Shown piece after piece: positions 35,451-44,629 of a stretch of DNA of 46,598 nt. Positions within the stretch are counted from its first letter, which is position 1. Every line of letters starts with the position of its first letter. Both the position numbers and the translations under genes were made by a program. The stretch spans positions 1 to 46,598 of the forward strand of contig PBSL01000054.1 in NCBI GenBank assembly GCA_002726205.1, written 5' to 3'. Source of the DNA: Planctomycetaceae bacterium. GTDB taxonomy: Bacteria > Planctomycetota > Planctomycetia > Planctomycetales > Planctomycetaceae. A model generated the notes under the pieces. That model made no database searches. It was given only the letters and a program-made list of their open reading frames with translations, and had not been told where the DNA came from.

Positions 35451-37331
35451 ATGTCTTCCCCGCTTGTCGAATGCGCCGCTTCGCTGGCCGGGTTACGGCG
35501 GGATGTCGATGCACTTTCCGAGCGACTAGAGAAACTGGGAATTCCCCGGCCCGAGGGATCCGAGTGGTACGAACTGCTGATCCGCAAGTTGATTCCACAA
35601 CTCGGCAGCGACAATCCTCTGATCGTCGCCGTTGTGGGCGGAACCAATACCGGCAAGAGTGTCGTGTTCAACCACATCGCCGGTGACACGGCCAGCGGCA
35701 CCAGCCCCCTGGCCTCCGGAACCAAGCATCCGTTGTGTCTGATCCCGATGGAATTTGACCCCGACCGATTGGGAAAGACCTTCGAGGATTTCGACATTCG
35801 TCGATGGTCCCGTCCCGATGACACGCTGCAGGATTGCCAGGATCATCGGCTCTTCTGGCGGCACTGTGATTCGTTGCCGCACAACCTGCTGGTCCTGGAT
35901 TCACCCGACATCGACAGCGATGCCGTGGTCAACTGGGAACGGGCCGAGAAACTGAGGCAGACGGCCGATGTCCTGATCGCCGTGCTGACACAACAAAAAT
36001 ACAACGACGCCGCCGTCAAGCGGTTTTTTCAACGTGCCGCAACCGAGGACCTTGCCGTTGTGGTCGTCTTCAACCAGTGCCAGCTGCCCGATGACGAGTC
36101 CTTCTGGCCGTCCTGGCTGGCGACGTTCGTTGCCGAGACAGGTACGGCGCCGGAATTTGTCTACGTCGCTCCTCTGGATCGCGATGCCGCCAATTCGCTG
36201 AAGCTGACATTTCGCACTCGACCGCTCGAGGCCGATGACCCGCCCCGCGACCTGCAACAGGATCTCTCTCGCTTGCGGTTCGATGCAATCAAGTTCCGGT
36301 CACTGCGTGGTTCACTGCGAGTCTCGATCGAGACAGGTTTGCCTGCCTGGCTGGAATCCATTCGGCAACGAAGCGAAGAATTTCGATCCCTCGCCGAGTT
36401 GCTCTCGGCCGAACAACTGACCGCGATCGACGATTGGCCGACCGTTCCGGCCCGGCCACTGATCGAGGCGGTCCGTGGCTGGTGGGGCGAACAGCGCAGC
36501 GGATGGTCGTCGGGCATTCATTCCTTCTACAACGCCATCGGTCGCGGGTTGGCCTGGCCGCTTCACCGCTTGAAACGATCGGCAGGCGGACCGCCCGGGG
36601 ATCCACTGGCCACCTACCGGGAAAACGAATGGTCCAAGATGCTCTCGGCCATGGAACAGGTCTATCACCGCCTGGCCTGGTGCCGCGACGCCGGTGGGGA
36701 ATTGCTCGGCCCGCGTTTGGCCCCCCTGCTGGAAGGCAGGGCCCGTCAGGAGGCTCTCCGACAACTCCGCGAGGTTCACGACAGCTGCGACCTCGTGTCC
36801 GAGCTGGACAACACCGTGGCGTTTGCTCTCGAACGTTTCCGGGAAGAAAACCCCGGCAAGTTCCGACTGCTTCGCCGCATCGATCGGCTAGCGGCCGTCG
36901 CGCGGCCGGCCACCAGCGTCGCCCTGTTCATCGCCGGCTTCGGACCGGTCGGCCAGGCGGTGGCGCCGGTAGTGACGGATGCTGCCCTGCAGTCCGTGTT
37001 GCACGTCGCGGGAGACGTCGCGGGAGGTACTGTCGTGGCGACGCTTGGCGAATCGGCGCTCAGCCATTCGACGGCAACCGGAGTTGGCTACCTGGAGTCT
37101 CGATTCCGGAACCTCCAGGATTGTTTCGCGATCCGCCGTGCGACCTGGCTGGCCCAACAGCTCCAGCGATTCGTACTGGGCGACCTCGCCAGCCAACTGC
37201 AACACGCGGCGGATACCCCGGCCTGCGACGAGTTCAACCGGGTCCAGGCCACAGCCGGATCACTCTCGAACACTCTCGCGGACCTCGACAATTCCCCTGC
37301 CGGCCTTCACCCTATGTCGAAGGCACCATGA
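35451..37331 (+). CDS. Dynamin-like GTPase, first of a tandem pair
   Basis: 626 residues. An N-terminal helical stretch is followed by a P-loop GGTNTGKS (63-70), a switch-type threonine region (GTSPLASGTKHP), the G3-like LLVLDSPDID and a G4-like VVVFNQCQL where NQC takes the place of NKxD. A long helical domain follows, with a hydrophobic Gly/Ala/Val-rich segment near 500-540 (SVALFIAGFGPVGQAVAPVV) that could lie in a membrane. Layout resembles large GTPases of the YfjP/dynamin-like group, which deform or tether membranes. The gene ends in ATGA overlap with the second GTPase. Family placement is good, function inferred. Confidence 0.78.
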   Translation: MSSPLVECAASLAGLRRDVDALSERLEKLGIPRPEGSEWYELLIRKLIPQLGSDNPLIVAVVGGTNTGKSVVFNHIAGDTASGTSPLASGTKHPLCLIPMEFDPDRLGKTFEDFDIRRWSRPDDTLQDCQDHRLFWRHCDSLPHNLLVLDSPDIDSDAVVNWERAEKLRQTADVLIAVLTQQKYNDAAVKRFFQRAATEDLAVVVVFNQCQLPDDESFWPSWLATFVAETGTAPEFVYVAPLDRDAANSLKLTFRTRPLEADDPPRDLQQDLSRLRFDAIKFRSLRGSLRVSIETGLPAWLESIRQRSEEFRSLAELLSAEQLTAIDDWPTVPARPLIEAVRGWWGEQRSGWSSGIHSFYNAIGRGLAWPLHRLKRSAGGPPGDPLATYRENEWSKMLSAMEQVYHRLAWCRDAGGELLGPRLAPLLEGRARQEALRQLREVHDSCDLVSELDNTVAFALERFREENPGKFRLLRRIDRLAAVARPATSVALFIAGFGPVGQAVAPVVTDAALQSVLHVAGDVAGGTVVATLGESALSHSTATGVGYLESRFRNLQDCFAIRRATWLAQQLQRFVLGDLASQLQHAADTPACDEFNRVQATAGSLSNTLADLDNSPAGLHPMSKAP

Positions 37332-39127
37332 ACAACCGTGAACTGGCACAACTGCAGTTGCTGGCAAGCATCGACGAACTGGTCGAACGGCTGACCGACT
37401 GGTCCGACACACCGGTGCCCTGGCAACCCGCCCGCGCGGCCCGGGCTCTGACTCGCCGGTTGCTTGACCGAATCGACCGGCTGCGACTGCGAATCGAATC
37501 GCCGCTGGTGGTAGCCGTTTTCGGAGGAAGCGGCACCGGCAAGAGCACGCTGATCAACGCCCTGGTTGGCCACGAGTGCACGACCAGCGGCCGGCAGCGG
37601 CCGACGACCAAGCAACCGATCGTGGTTACCACTCCCGACCTCGACCTGGAATCACTCGGGATTCCCACTGACGATGTCGAGACCGTCCGTGTCGAGTCGC
37701 CAGTGTTGAAGGATATCGTACTGATCGACTGTCCCGACCCTGATACCACAGAGACCGAGATCGAACCGGATCAACTCGACCGCCTGCGGCGGATTCTGCC
37801 GCTGTGCGATGTCCTGCTGTGCACATCAACCCAGCAGAAATACCGATCGGCCCGCGTGGGGGAAGTCCTGGCCGCCGCGGCAACCGGTTGCCGGGTCTTC
37901 TTCGTGCAAACACACGCCCACATCGACGAGGACATCCGTGACGATTGGGGACGTCAACTCGCCGAACAGTTCGACAGTCCCGAGATCCTGCTTATCGACA
38001 GTGAAAATGCACTCCAACAGCAGCAGGCCGGCCGACGAGTGGGAGGGGATTTTGCGCGTCTCGAACACCTGTTGACATCCCGCCTGGCCGCATCGGCGAG
38101 ACTTCAGATTCGACGTGCCAATCTCGTCGACCTGCTCGAAGATGGCCTGGCCAGCTGCCGGGCCGAGTTCGACGCCGCCTGGCCGGCGATCGAGGCGGTC
38201 GAAGAGGCCTTGAAGCAACAGCGCGAGCGGCTGGTGGGAGTCCTGGCAGCACGGTTGGCCGAGGAGCTGGATGCCAGCCGTTACCTCTGGGAACGACGGT
38301 TGGTCGAAGGTGTGACCAGCGACTGGGGCTTTAGCCCCTTCAGTGGCCTGCTAAGACTTGGGCAGGGACTGGGAGGCCTGCTGACCTCGGCGAGCCTGCT
38401 TCGTGCCCGCTCGTCAGCCCAACTCGCACTGCTCGGCGCCTGGCAGGGAGGCCGCTGGCTGACGTCTCGTTCGCAACGTCGTGATGCCGACGAACGATTT
38501 GAACGAGTCGCTGACCTCGGCATCGACGACGCAGCATTGCATGAAAGCCAACTGGTGATCTCTGGATTTTCCGAATCAGCCGGCATGGATCCTGATCTCG
38601 TCCAGGTCCAGGCCGTCGAGAAACTTCGCCAGGACGCAGCCTCGATCCAACAGGGCTTCCTGGATGATGCGAGGTCCCGGATCGACACGGTGATCGAAAC
38701 CCAGGCCCGCCGCAGCCGAGGCTGGCCCATCCGGCTGTTGTATGAATTCCTGCTGACGGCGTTCGTCGGTTTCCTGTTGTACCGAATCGGCCACAATTTC
38801 TTTTACGACACGTTGATCAATGGACAACCGTTTCTGCCGTTGGAGTTCTATCTCCCGGCCACCGCATTTCTGCTGCTGTGGGCGGCCCTGCTGGTCATGG
38901 CATTCACCAGTCGGTTGCGGCGCGGCCTGCAGCAGGCGATCGCAGAGCTGGCGGACAACCTCGCTCACCACCGCATCACCGGCGGCTTGTTCAGCGAGCT
39001 CGAAGACGGCTGCCGGGCCACAATCCGTTCTCGCGAGCGACTGGTCTCGCTGCACGAGGATCTCGGACGGATCAGGGCGAATCTCGCTTCAGCCGAAACC
39101 GCCGACGACGTGATCCAGGCGCCCTAG
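37328..39127 (+). CDS. Dynamin-like GTPase with two membrane segments, second of a tandem pair
   Basis: 599 residues from ATG 37328, overlapping the first GTPase stop (ATGA), so the pair is translationally coupled. P-loop GGSGTGKS at 66-73, a threonine-rich switch I (TTSGRQRPTTKQP), G3-like VLIDCPDPDTTE, and FFVQTHAHID in the G4 region. Helical and coiled-coil stretches follow (VEEALKQQRERLVGVLAARLAEEL), then two membrane helices near 468-488 and 505-527, and a final helix bundle. The design (GTPase head, long helices, paddle or hairpin in the membrane) fits bacterial dynamin-like proteins, which often work as two-protein pairs. A role in membrane fission or fusion is inference. Confidence 0.8.
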   Translation: MNNRELAQLQLLASIDELVERLTDWSDTPVPWQPARAARALTRRLLDRIDRLRLRIESPLVVAVFGGSGTGKSTLINALVGHECTTSGRQRPTTKQPIVVTTPDLDLESLGIPTDDVETVRVESPVLKDIVLIDCPDPDTTETEIEPDQLDRLRRILPLCDVLLCTSTQQKYRSARVGEVLAAAATGCRVFFVQTHAHIDEDIRDDWGRQLAEQFDSPEILLIDSENALQQQQAGRRVGGDFARLEHLLTSRLAASARLQIRRANLVDLLEDGLASCRAEFDAAWPAIEAVEEALKQQRERLVGVLAARLAEELDASRYLWERRLVEGVTSDWGFSPFSGLLRLGQGLGGLLTSASLLRARSSAQLALLGAWQGGRWLTSRSQRRDADERFERVADLGIDDAALHESQLVISGFSESAGMDPDLVQVQAVEKLRQDAASIQQGFLDDARSRIDTVIETQARRSRGWPIRLLYEFLLTAFVGFLLYRIGHNFFYDTLINGQPFLPLEFYLPATAFLLLWAALLVMAFTSRLRRGLQQAIAELADNLAHHRITGGLFSELEDGCRATIRSRERLVSLHEDLGRIRANLASAETADDVIQAP

Positions 39128-39130
39128 CCC

Positions 39131-40771
39131 CTAGTTGCCGGGCTGGAATCGCTTCGAGGTCGTGCCGCTGGAAACCGGCTGTTTCTTCAGTCGCTTGCTG
39201 CGAGTGAAAAGGCTCGAGACCTTGCCACTGGAACTGCGTTCACCGACGGTACCACCAGTCGACTGGCTGGTGGCTCCTGACTTGAGGTTGAAGGGCCGAT
39301 CGACCAAGCCCGGCACGTACAAACGTCGCTGGGGAACGTAGCCGATGTGAGCGAGAAAGTCACTGAGATTGATCCGACGAACCGCCGTCTTGCGGGCCTC
39401 GCTGATCATCGCCTTGTGGTGGGCAATGATCTGTCGGTGAGCCTGTTTTTCCTCGTCGGTCCCGGAATCACTCAGATCGGGAATCCGACCGATGACCAGG
39501 TACTTGATTCCCAGGTCGATCTTCGGATCCTCCTCGGCGTACTCGTGGCTTTTCCCGGGGAACTCGGTGAAAAAGACCCGGCTCCCGTCGTCAAGTACTT
39601 CGTGGATGATCTTGCCACCGATGCCGGCAATCATCTCGTGAAGCTCGCGGCGATTGCTGGCCCCGTCCTTGTCGAAGTCGATCAACCCGACAAAGGCGAA
39701 TGCCGCGGGACGTCCCGGCGCCCACAGTGGCGTGTAGATCAGGTCGTCCGGTTGCAGCGGATCATAGATGTCGTACTTGAGAATCCTGGCTTCGGAGAGA
39801 TGAGCCCCGATGACCCGGGTCACCTCGATCGATCCCTTGATCTCCTCGAGACCCGGTGAAAATCGATCGTCGGCGTTGTCGGTGGCCTCGTTGTTGTCCC
39901 CGGTATTGGCCGGCGCAGACGGGCGGCCGACACCGCGGTGGGTCTGGCGATAGACGCTAAACAGGGTCCGCGTTGTCAGCTTGTCGGCACGACCGATGTT
40001 GATCCAGACCAGGCCGCTGTCGTTGTCGACAAAACGGACCAGGCCATCGGGTCGGTCATACGTGATTCGCTCACGCTTCCGCACCGCGTCGGTCAGGTAG
40101 TCGTTGATACTCTCGAGCTGGGTCTTCTCTTTATCACTCTTCTTCTTGAGGTCCTCGTGATCATCCTGGGATTTCTTCAACTCCCCCTGCAGATTGTTCG
40201 TCGTAACCTGCAACTTCTTGTTCTCGTTGTCCCGGACCTCGATCTCCCTGTCCTTGTCCTTGACGGCGGTGGAACGCTCTTTTTCAGCCTTCTGTTGAGC
40301 CTTGTCGTGCTCGCTGACAATCTCGGTATAGTGCTTGGTCAACGCCTTGAGGAACTTGTCCTCGAGTTCCGCTGTTTTTTGTTTGAGATGAATATTCTCG
40401 GAGTTCAGGTTGTCGGACTTCGTCTTCATCGCTCGCAGCGTTTCAGCATACGAATTGCCCCTGGCCTCCGGCCCACCGAGTTTCTTGATGTCGTCATTCA
40501 TGCTGCCGATCACCGAATCGATCCCGGTATCATCGGCCGCACCAACCTTGGCGATCTTGGAGTAACCGATCCGGTCCTTCAGGTCGGTGATGCTGTCGAG
40601 ATACTGCCTGGCCTGCGCCTTCTCGTCGCCGGCTTGCTTGGTCTTTTGATCGACTTCAGCACGGAGCTTCGTACCCTCGTCAAAAGTGACATAGAGCAGG
40701 ACACCGAGAATCAACGTGGCCATCACGAAGAAAATCAGTGAGAAGTGCAACGCGGTGGGTTTGCTGGCCAT
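39131..40771 (-). CDS. Membrane-anchored coiled-coil protein with a BRCT-like segment
   Basis: 546 residues from ATG 40771 (MASKPTALHF); the open frame to 40966 has no support. One membrane helix spans about 8-30, followed by a charged coiled coil (about 31-225, rich in Lys, Glu and Asp), a beta-rich stretch (DGLVRFVDNDSGLVWINIG), and a region at about 355-477 that looks BRCT-like: AFAFVGLIDFD, NRRELHEMIAGIGGKI, GIKYLVIGRI and a helix plus NLSDFLAHIGY. DFDKDGASNRRE at 366-377 also mimics an EF-hand loop, with the usual hydrophobic position 8 missing. The tail is Ser/Thr/Lys-rich. It is divergent from polA. The BRCT reading is mine and tentative. Confidence 0.75.
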   Translation of the reverse strand: MASKPTALHFSLIFFVMATLILGVLLYVTFDEGTKLRAEVDQKTKQAGDEKAQARQYLDSITDLKDRIGYSKIAKVGAADDTGIDSVIGSMNDDIKKLGGPEARGNSYAETLRAMKTKSDNLNSENIHLKQKTAELEDKFLKALTKHYTEIVSEHDKAQQKAEKERSTAVKDKDREIEVRDNENKKLQVTTNNLQGELKKSQDDHEDLKKKSDKEKTQLESINDYLTDAVRKRERITYDRPDGLVRFVDNDSGLVWINIGRADKLTTRTLFSVYRQTHRGVGRPSAPANTGDNNEATDNADDRFSPGLEEIKGSIEVTRVIGAHLSEARILKYDIYDPLQPDDLIYTPLWAPGRPAAFAFVGLIDFDKDGASNRRELHEMIAGIGGKIIHEVLDDGSRVFFTEFPGKSHEYAEEDPKIDLGIKYLVIGRIPDLSDSGTDEEKQAHRQIIAHHKAMISEARKTAVRRINLSDFLAHIGYVPQRRLYVPGLVDRPFNLKSGATSQSTGGTVGERSSSGKVSSLFTRSKRLKKQPVSSGTTSKRFQPGN

Positions 40772-40832
40772 GGCCTTTCCCCTGGATCGGTTTTCCGGGT
40801 GACCGGGAAGAACCCCGGCACCCTGTCTCTGA

Positions 40833-40860
40833 ATTCTAGGGGGAGATAAAGTGGAGTCAA
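40833..40860 (-). promoter_or_regulatory. Sigma-70-type promoter of the coiled-coil protein gene
   Basis: Minus-strand TTGACT (40860-40855), 16-bp spacer and TAGAAT (40838-40833). This is among the best promoter matches seen in the window; the leader would be about 55 bases to the ATG at 40771. Confidence 0.55.
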
Positions 40861-40958
40861 GAAATACACTCCCCGAGACGCCTTCACGGGTCGCATTCTG
40901 ACGGTTTTCCCGGTCATTTCGGTCAGGCCCACCGTCGCCGCCGATCAAGGCAAACACC

Positions 40959-43727
40959 ATGAGCAACGCGGTCTATATCCTCGACGTGTTTTCCCTGGTT
41001 TTCCAGGTGTTCCACGGTCTGCCCCCGATGACCGGGCCGGCCGGGCAGCCAACCAATGCAGTCTTTGGATTCACCCGCGACGTCCTGAAGCTGCTCCGCG
41101 ATCACCATCCGTCTCATCTCTTCTGTGCCATGGACTCACCCGGGCCGGGCGTCCGTAACGAGTGGTACCCCGAGTACAAGGCGAATCGATCCGAGATGCC
41201 CGAGGACCTGGTCCCACAGATTCCGTTGATCGAGGAGGTGATGACCGGGCTTGGACTGCCGGTGCTAAAGGCCGATGGCTGGGAGGCCGACGACATCTTT
41301 GCGACGCTGGCGAAGCGGGCGTCCGAGAAGGGGTACCAGGTACGAATCGTCACCAGCGACAAGGACGCCCGCCAACTGGTCGGACCCCAGGTCCAGATCT
41401 ACCAGGCCCGCAAGGACGTGTTCCAGGACGAGGCCTTTGTGATGAAGGAGTGGGGAATCCGGCCAGACCAGGTCATCGATTTCCAGTCACTGGTCGGCGA
41501 CAGTGTCGACAACGTCCCCGGCGTTCCACTGGTCGGACCGAAAAAGGCCCAGGCCCTGCTCGAACAACTCGGCACGCTCGACGAAGTGCTCGCCCACCCC
41601 GAACAGGCTCGTGGTAAGAAGCTGCAAGAGAACCTGGTCACGTTTGCCGATCAGGCCCGACTCAGCCGCCGACTGGTCACCCTCTACGATGACCTTCCCC
41701 TGGAAATCGACTGGGAGAACCAGCAACTTGGCCCTCCTCCGGACGTCGATCGGCTCTGCCACCTGTTCACCGACCTGGGTTTCCGGTCGTTGCCGGACCA
41801 GGTTCGAGCGTTGGCCAACCAGACCGGCACACCCGGGGAGGCGGGTACGAACAAGCCCCCCCCGGCCCCCAGCACGGCCGGCGGAGCACAGGGCCAGCTG
41901 TTTGTTCGCAGCAACCGCCGGTGGACGACCGTCGACACGGCGGATGATTTCGATAGTTTCCTGGCCATGTTGAAACAACAACCCCGGTTCTGTTTCGACC
42001 TGGAAACCACCGGACTCGACGAATTGACAGCCGAGATCGTTGGCTGGGCCTTCTGCTGGGAGGCCGGTCACGGCTGGTACCTCCCGGTCCGGGGTCCGTC
42101 GAACGAGAGGCTGCTGGATCCACAGAACGTCTGCGACGCGCTGCGGCCGTTGATTGAGGATCCGGGGATCGAGAAGACCAACCAGAACATCAAGTACGAC
42201 ATGCTGGTACTGCGACAGGCCGGCCTGCGTCTGCGGGGCATCGGGGTCGACCCGATGATCGGCAGCTTCCTGCTCGATGCCGGTGGCCGCAGCCATTCGC
42301 TGACCGCCCTCTCGGAGAAATACCTCAACCACACCATGATCCCGATCAGCGACCTGATCGGCAGCGGCAAGCAGCAGAAGACGATGGCCGAGATCGAGGT
42401 CGAAAGAGTGGCCGAGTATGCCAGCGAGGACGCCGACGTGGCGTGGCAGGTGGCCGACCTGGTCACCGAGGACCTCCGCCATGACAACCTCTGGGACCTC
42501 TACTGGGATCTCGAGCGGCCGCTGATTCCGATCCTGGCCGAGATGGAATACCGCGGTATCCGGCTCGACTGCGACGAGCTCGGGCGTCAGGCTGCGTCGG
42601 TGGACCAGCGACTGGACGAACTGGTTGGAGAAATCCACGAGTTGGCGGGCCGCGAGTTCAACATCGATTCCCCCAAGCAGTTGCGCGAGATTCTCTTCGA
42701 GGAACTCGGATTACCTGTCCAGAAACGTACCAAGACCGGGCCGAGCACCGACCAGAGCGTGCTCGAACGCCTGGCACCCCTGCATCCCTTGCCCGAGCGG
42801 ATGATCGAGCACCGACGCCTCGCCAAGCTCAAGGGCACCTATCTCGACGCCCTGCCGCTTCTGGTTCACCCCGGGACCGGGCGTCTGCACACGTCGTTCA
42901 GCCAGGTGGCCGCGGCAACCGGTCGCCTCAGCTCCACGCACCCGAACCTGCAGAACATCCCGATCCGGACAAGCGAGGGTCGCCAGGTCCGGCGGGCTTT
43001 TGTTCCGGGAGAACCGGGCATGGTCCTGCTGTGTGCTGACTACTCTCAGGTCGAGCTCCGCATGCTGGCCCATTTCAGCAGCGACGAGGCAATGCGGGAA
43101 GCTTTCAGTGACGGTGTCGACATCCATGCGGCCGTCGCCGCGGAGGTCTTCGGCATCGCGGCCGCGGACGTCGACAGCGACCAGCGGCGTGTTGCCAAGG
43201 CGGTCAACTTCGGTGTCGTCTACGGCCAAAGTCCGTTTGGACTCGCCGCGGCACTGGGCATCCCCCTGCCCGAGGCAGCCCAGTTCATCGACGGCTACTT
43301 CACTCGCTACCACGGTGTCGCCGAGTACCTCGACAAGGTGCTCGACGAGTGCCGCCAGCGTGGCTATGCCGAGACGATCCTGGGACGACGGCGGACGATT
43401 CACGGGATCCGCCCGTACCCAAACCGCCAACGCAACATGCCCGAACGCACGGCGATCAACAGTGTGATCCAGGGTTCGGCAGCCGACCTGGTCAAGCAGG
43501 CGATGATTGGTGTGGACGGGGCATTACGTCGACAGAACCATCCCGGACGAATGCTCCTGCAGATCCACGACGAACTGGTCTTCGAGGTTCCCGAAGCGGA
43601 ACTCGAGACGCTCTTGACACTGGTCCGCCACGAGATGGAATCCGCAATGTTGCTCAACGTGCCACTGGTCGTGGACTGTGCCACGGGAACAGACTGGCTG
43701 AACCTGGAACCAATTCCGGCATCCTGA
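40959..43727 (+). CDS. polA: DNA polymerase I
   Basis: 922 residues, all three domains intact. The 5' nuclease has YILDVFSLV, AMDSPGPGVR, EADDIFATLA, TSDKDARQLV and GDSVDNVPGV, keeping the metal-binding acids. The 3'-5' proofreading domain is active by sequence: FDLETTGLD (Exo I), NQNIKYDML (Exo II) and YASEDADVAW (Exo III), unlike Taq-type enzymes. The polymerase has motif A DYSQVELRML, motif B RRVAKAVNFGVVYGQS and motif C QIHDELVFEV. A Pro/Ala-rich linker (NKPPPAPSTAGG) separates the nuclease from the rest. It fills gaps in repair and Okazaki-fragment maturation. It heads a polA-coaE-rho-ribH run. Confidence 0.97.
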   Translation: MSNAVYILDVFSLVFQVFHGLPPMTGPAGQPTNAVFGFTRDVLKLLRDHHPSHLFCAMDSPGPGVRNEWYPEYKANRSEMPEDLVPQIPLIEEVMTGLGLPVLKADGWEADDIFATLAKRASEKGYQVRIVTSDKDARQLVGPQVQIYQARKDVFQDEAFVMKEWGIRPDQVIDFQSLVGDSVDNVPGVPLVGPKKAQALLEQLGTLDEVLAHPEQARGKKLQENLVTFADQARLSRRLVTLYDDLPLEIDWENQQLGPPPDVDRLCHLFTDLGFRSLPDQVRALANQTGTPGEAGTNKPPPAPSTAGGAQGQLFVRSNRRWTTVDTADDFDSFLAMLKQQPRFCFDLETTGLDELTAEIVGWAFCWEAGHGWYLPVRGPSNERLLDPQNVCDALRPLIEDPGIEKTNQNIKYDMLVLRQAGLRLRGIGVDPMIGSFLLDAGGRSHSLTALSEKYLNHTMIPISDLIGSGKQQKTMAEIEVERVAEYASEDADVAWQVADLVTEDLRHDNLWDLYWDLERPLIPILAEMEYRGIRLDCDELGRQAASVDQRLDELVGEIHELAGREFNIDSPKQLREILFEELGLPVQKRTKTGPSTDQSVLERLAPLHPLPERMIEHRRLAKLKGTYLDALPLLVHPGTGRLHTSFSQVAAATGRLSSTHPNLQNIPIRTSEGRQVRRAFVPGEPGMVLLCADYSQVELRMLAHFSSDEAMREAFSDGVDIHAAVAAEVFGIAAADVDSDQRRVAKAVNFGVVYGQSPFGLAAALGIPLPEAAQFIDGYFTRYHGVAEYLDKVLDECRQRGYAETILGRRRTIHGIRPYPNRQRNMPERTAINSVIQGSAADLVKQAMIGVDGALRRQNHPGRMLLQIHDELVFEVPEAELETLLTLVRHEMESAMLLNVPLVVDCATGTDWLNLEPIPAS

Positions 43728-43739
43728 GACACCTCGCTG

Positions 43740-43755
43740 CCGCCACGCGGTTTTT
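43740..43755 (+). terminator. Weak terminator-like hairpin after polA
   Basis: CCGC-CAC-GCGG (43740-43750) followed by five T (43751-43755), 12 bp after the polA stop. The four-pair stem is short, so it is probably inefficient. Confidence 0.3.
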
Positions 43756-43950
43756 CATTGACACCCCGCAACGCAACGATCACCATGAACTAGTCATACC
43801 TCGGAGATTTCCTTTCTCCACCAACACTCCCGTGCGATGGATCCGCACGTTCCACCCTCTCCAACATACAACCAGGGACTGGTTCTTTTCCGTTTCGACG
43901 CAATCTACGCTCCTCAACACCCTTCCTTTTTCCCCAATTTTCTGAGCTCC

Positions 43951-44595
43951 GTGCCAAGAGATCATTGCGCCCCGGTCGTCGGATTGGTCGGTGGGATCGG
44001 TTCCGGCAAGAGTGCCTTGGCCGAATGGGTCTCGCAGCACGCCCCGGTGGTCGTTCTCGACGGCGACCACTTCGGACACCAGGCACTACAGGAGGACGAA
44101 GCCAGGCAACAGATCCTGAACCGGTTTCCGGAGTGCAATCCTGGAAATCAGCAAGTTGACCGTCGAATTCTGGCCACGCTGGTTTTCGGCGATACCCCCG
44201 CCGCGCGGGCCGCGCGGGCCGAGCTTGAATCGATCATCCATCCCCGAATTCACAGGAGTCTGCAAACCAAGATCCAGGAGCACCGGACACGAGCCGACTG
44301 CGACGCGATTCTCGTCGATGCCGCGGTCCTCTTCGAAGCCGGTTGGGACACCCTGTGTGACCACGTCGTGTACGTGGAGGTTCCCGAGTCACAACGACTG
44401 GCTCGAGTCACCTCGACTCGCGACTGGGACCGCACCGACTACCTTGCTCGCCAGGCCAGCCAGTGGCCCCTGGACAGAAAACAGGCTGCTGCCGATACCA
44501 GCCTCGACAATTCCGGACCCCTGGCCGCGGCCGGCGCCCGGCTCCTGACACTGCTCCAATCACTTCACGGCACGCCCCCCACGCCCCCTCACTGA
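43951..44595 (+). CDS. coaE: Dephospho-CoA kinase
   Basis: 214 residues from GTG 43951, chosen because the conserved start [15 protein letters not shown] follows within 8 residues. An in-frame ATG at 43837 would add 38 low-conservation residues and has no ribosome site; the GTG has only a weak GAG. The P-loop GGIGSGKS is intact, the usual DAD motif is LDGDHFGH here, and later come IHPRIHRSL and [12 protein letters not shown]. It adds the 3' phosphate to dephospho-CoA, the last step of coenzyme A synthesis. The 43728-43950 stretch is less GC-rich than the genes around it and looks non-coding. It is followed by rho after 34 bp. Confidence 0.9.
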   Translation: MPRDHCAPVVGLVGGIGSGKSALAEWVSQHAPVVVLDGDHFGHQALQEDEARQQILNRFPECNPGNQQVDRRILATLVFGDTPAARAARAELESIIHPRIHRSLQTKIQEHRTRADCDAILVDAAVLFEAGWDTLCDHVVYVEVPESQRLARVTSTRDWDRTDYLARQASQWPLDRKQAAADTSLDNSGPLAAAGARLLTLLQSLHGTPPTPPH

Positions 44596-44629
44596 CCCCT
44601 GCCGACGACCGCTCTTCGAGACACCGTTC

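Noticed and set aside
36434-37327. N-terminal extension of the second GTPase by 298 codons
   Set aside because: It overlaps the first GTPase in another frame, is Arg/Pro-rich without motifs, and ATG 37328 gives an ATGA overlap and the proper start of the GTPase head.
39674-39709. Genuine EF-hand in the coiled-coil protein
   Set aside because: DFDKDGASNRRE has the ligand positions, but the hydrophobic residue at loop position 8 is Ser and no paired hand is visible; kept only as an alternative to the BRCT-like reading.
43837-43950. Upstream ATG start for coaE
   Set aside because: The extra 38 residues are low in GC for this genome, lack a ribosome site and precede the conserved P-loop start by more than family norm.
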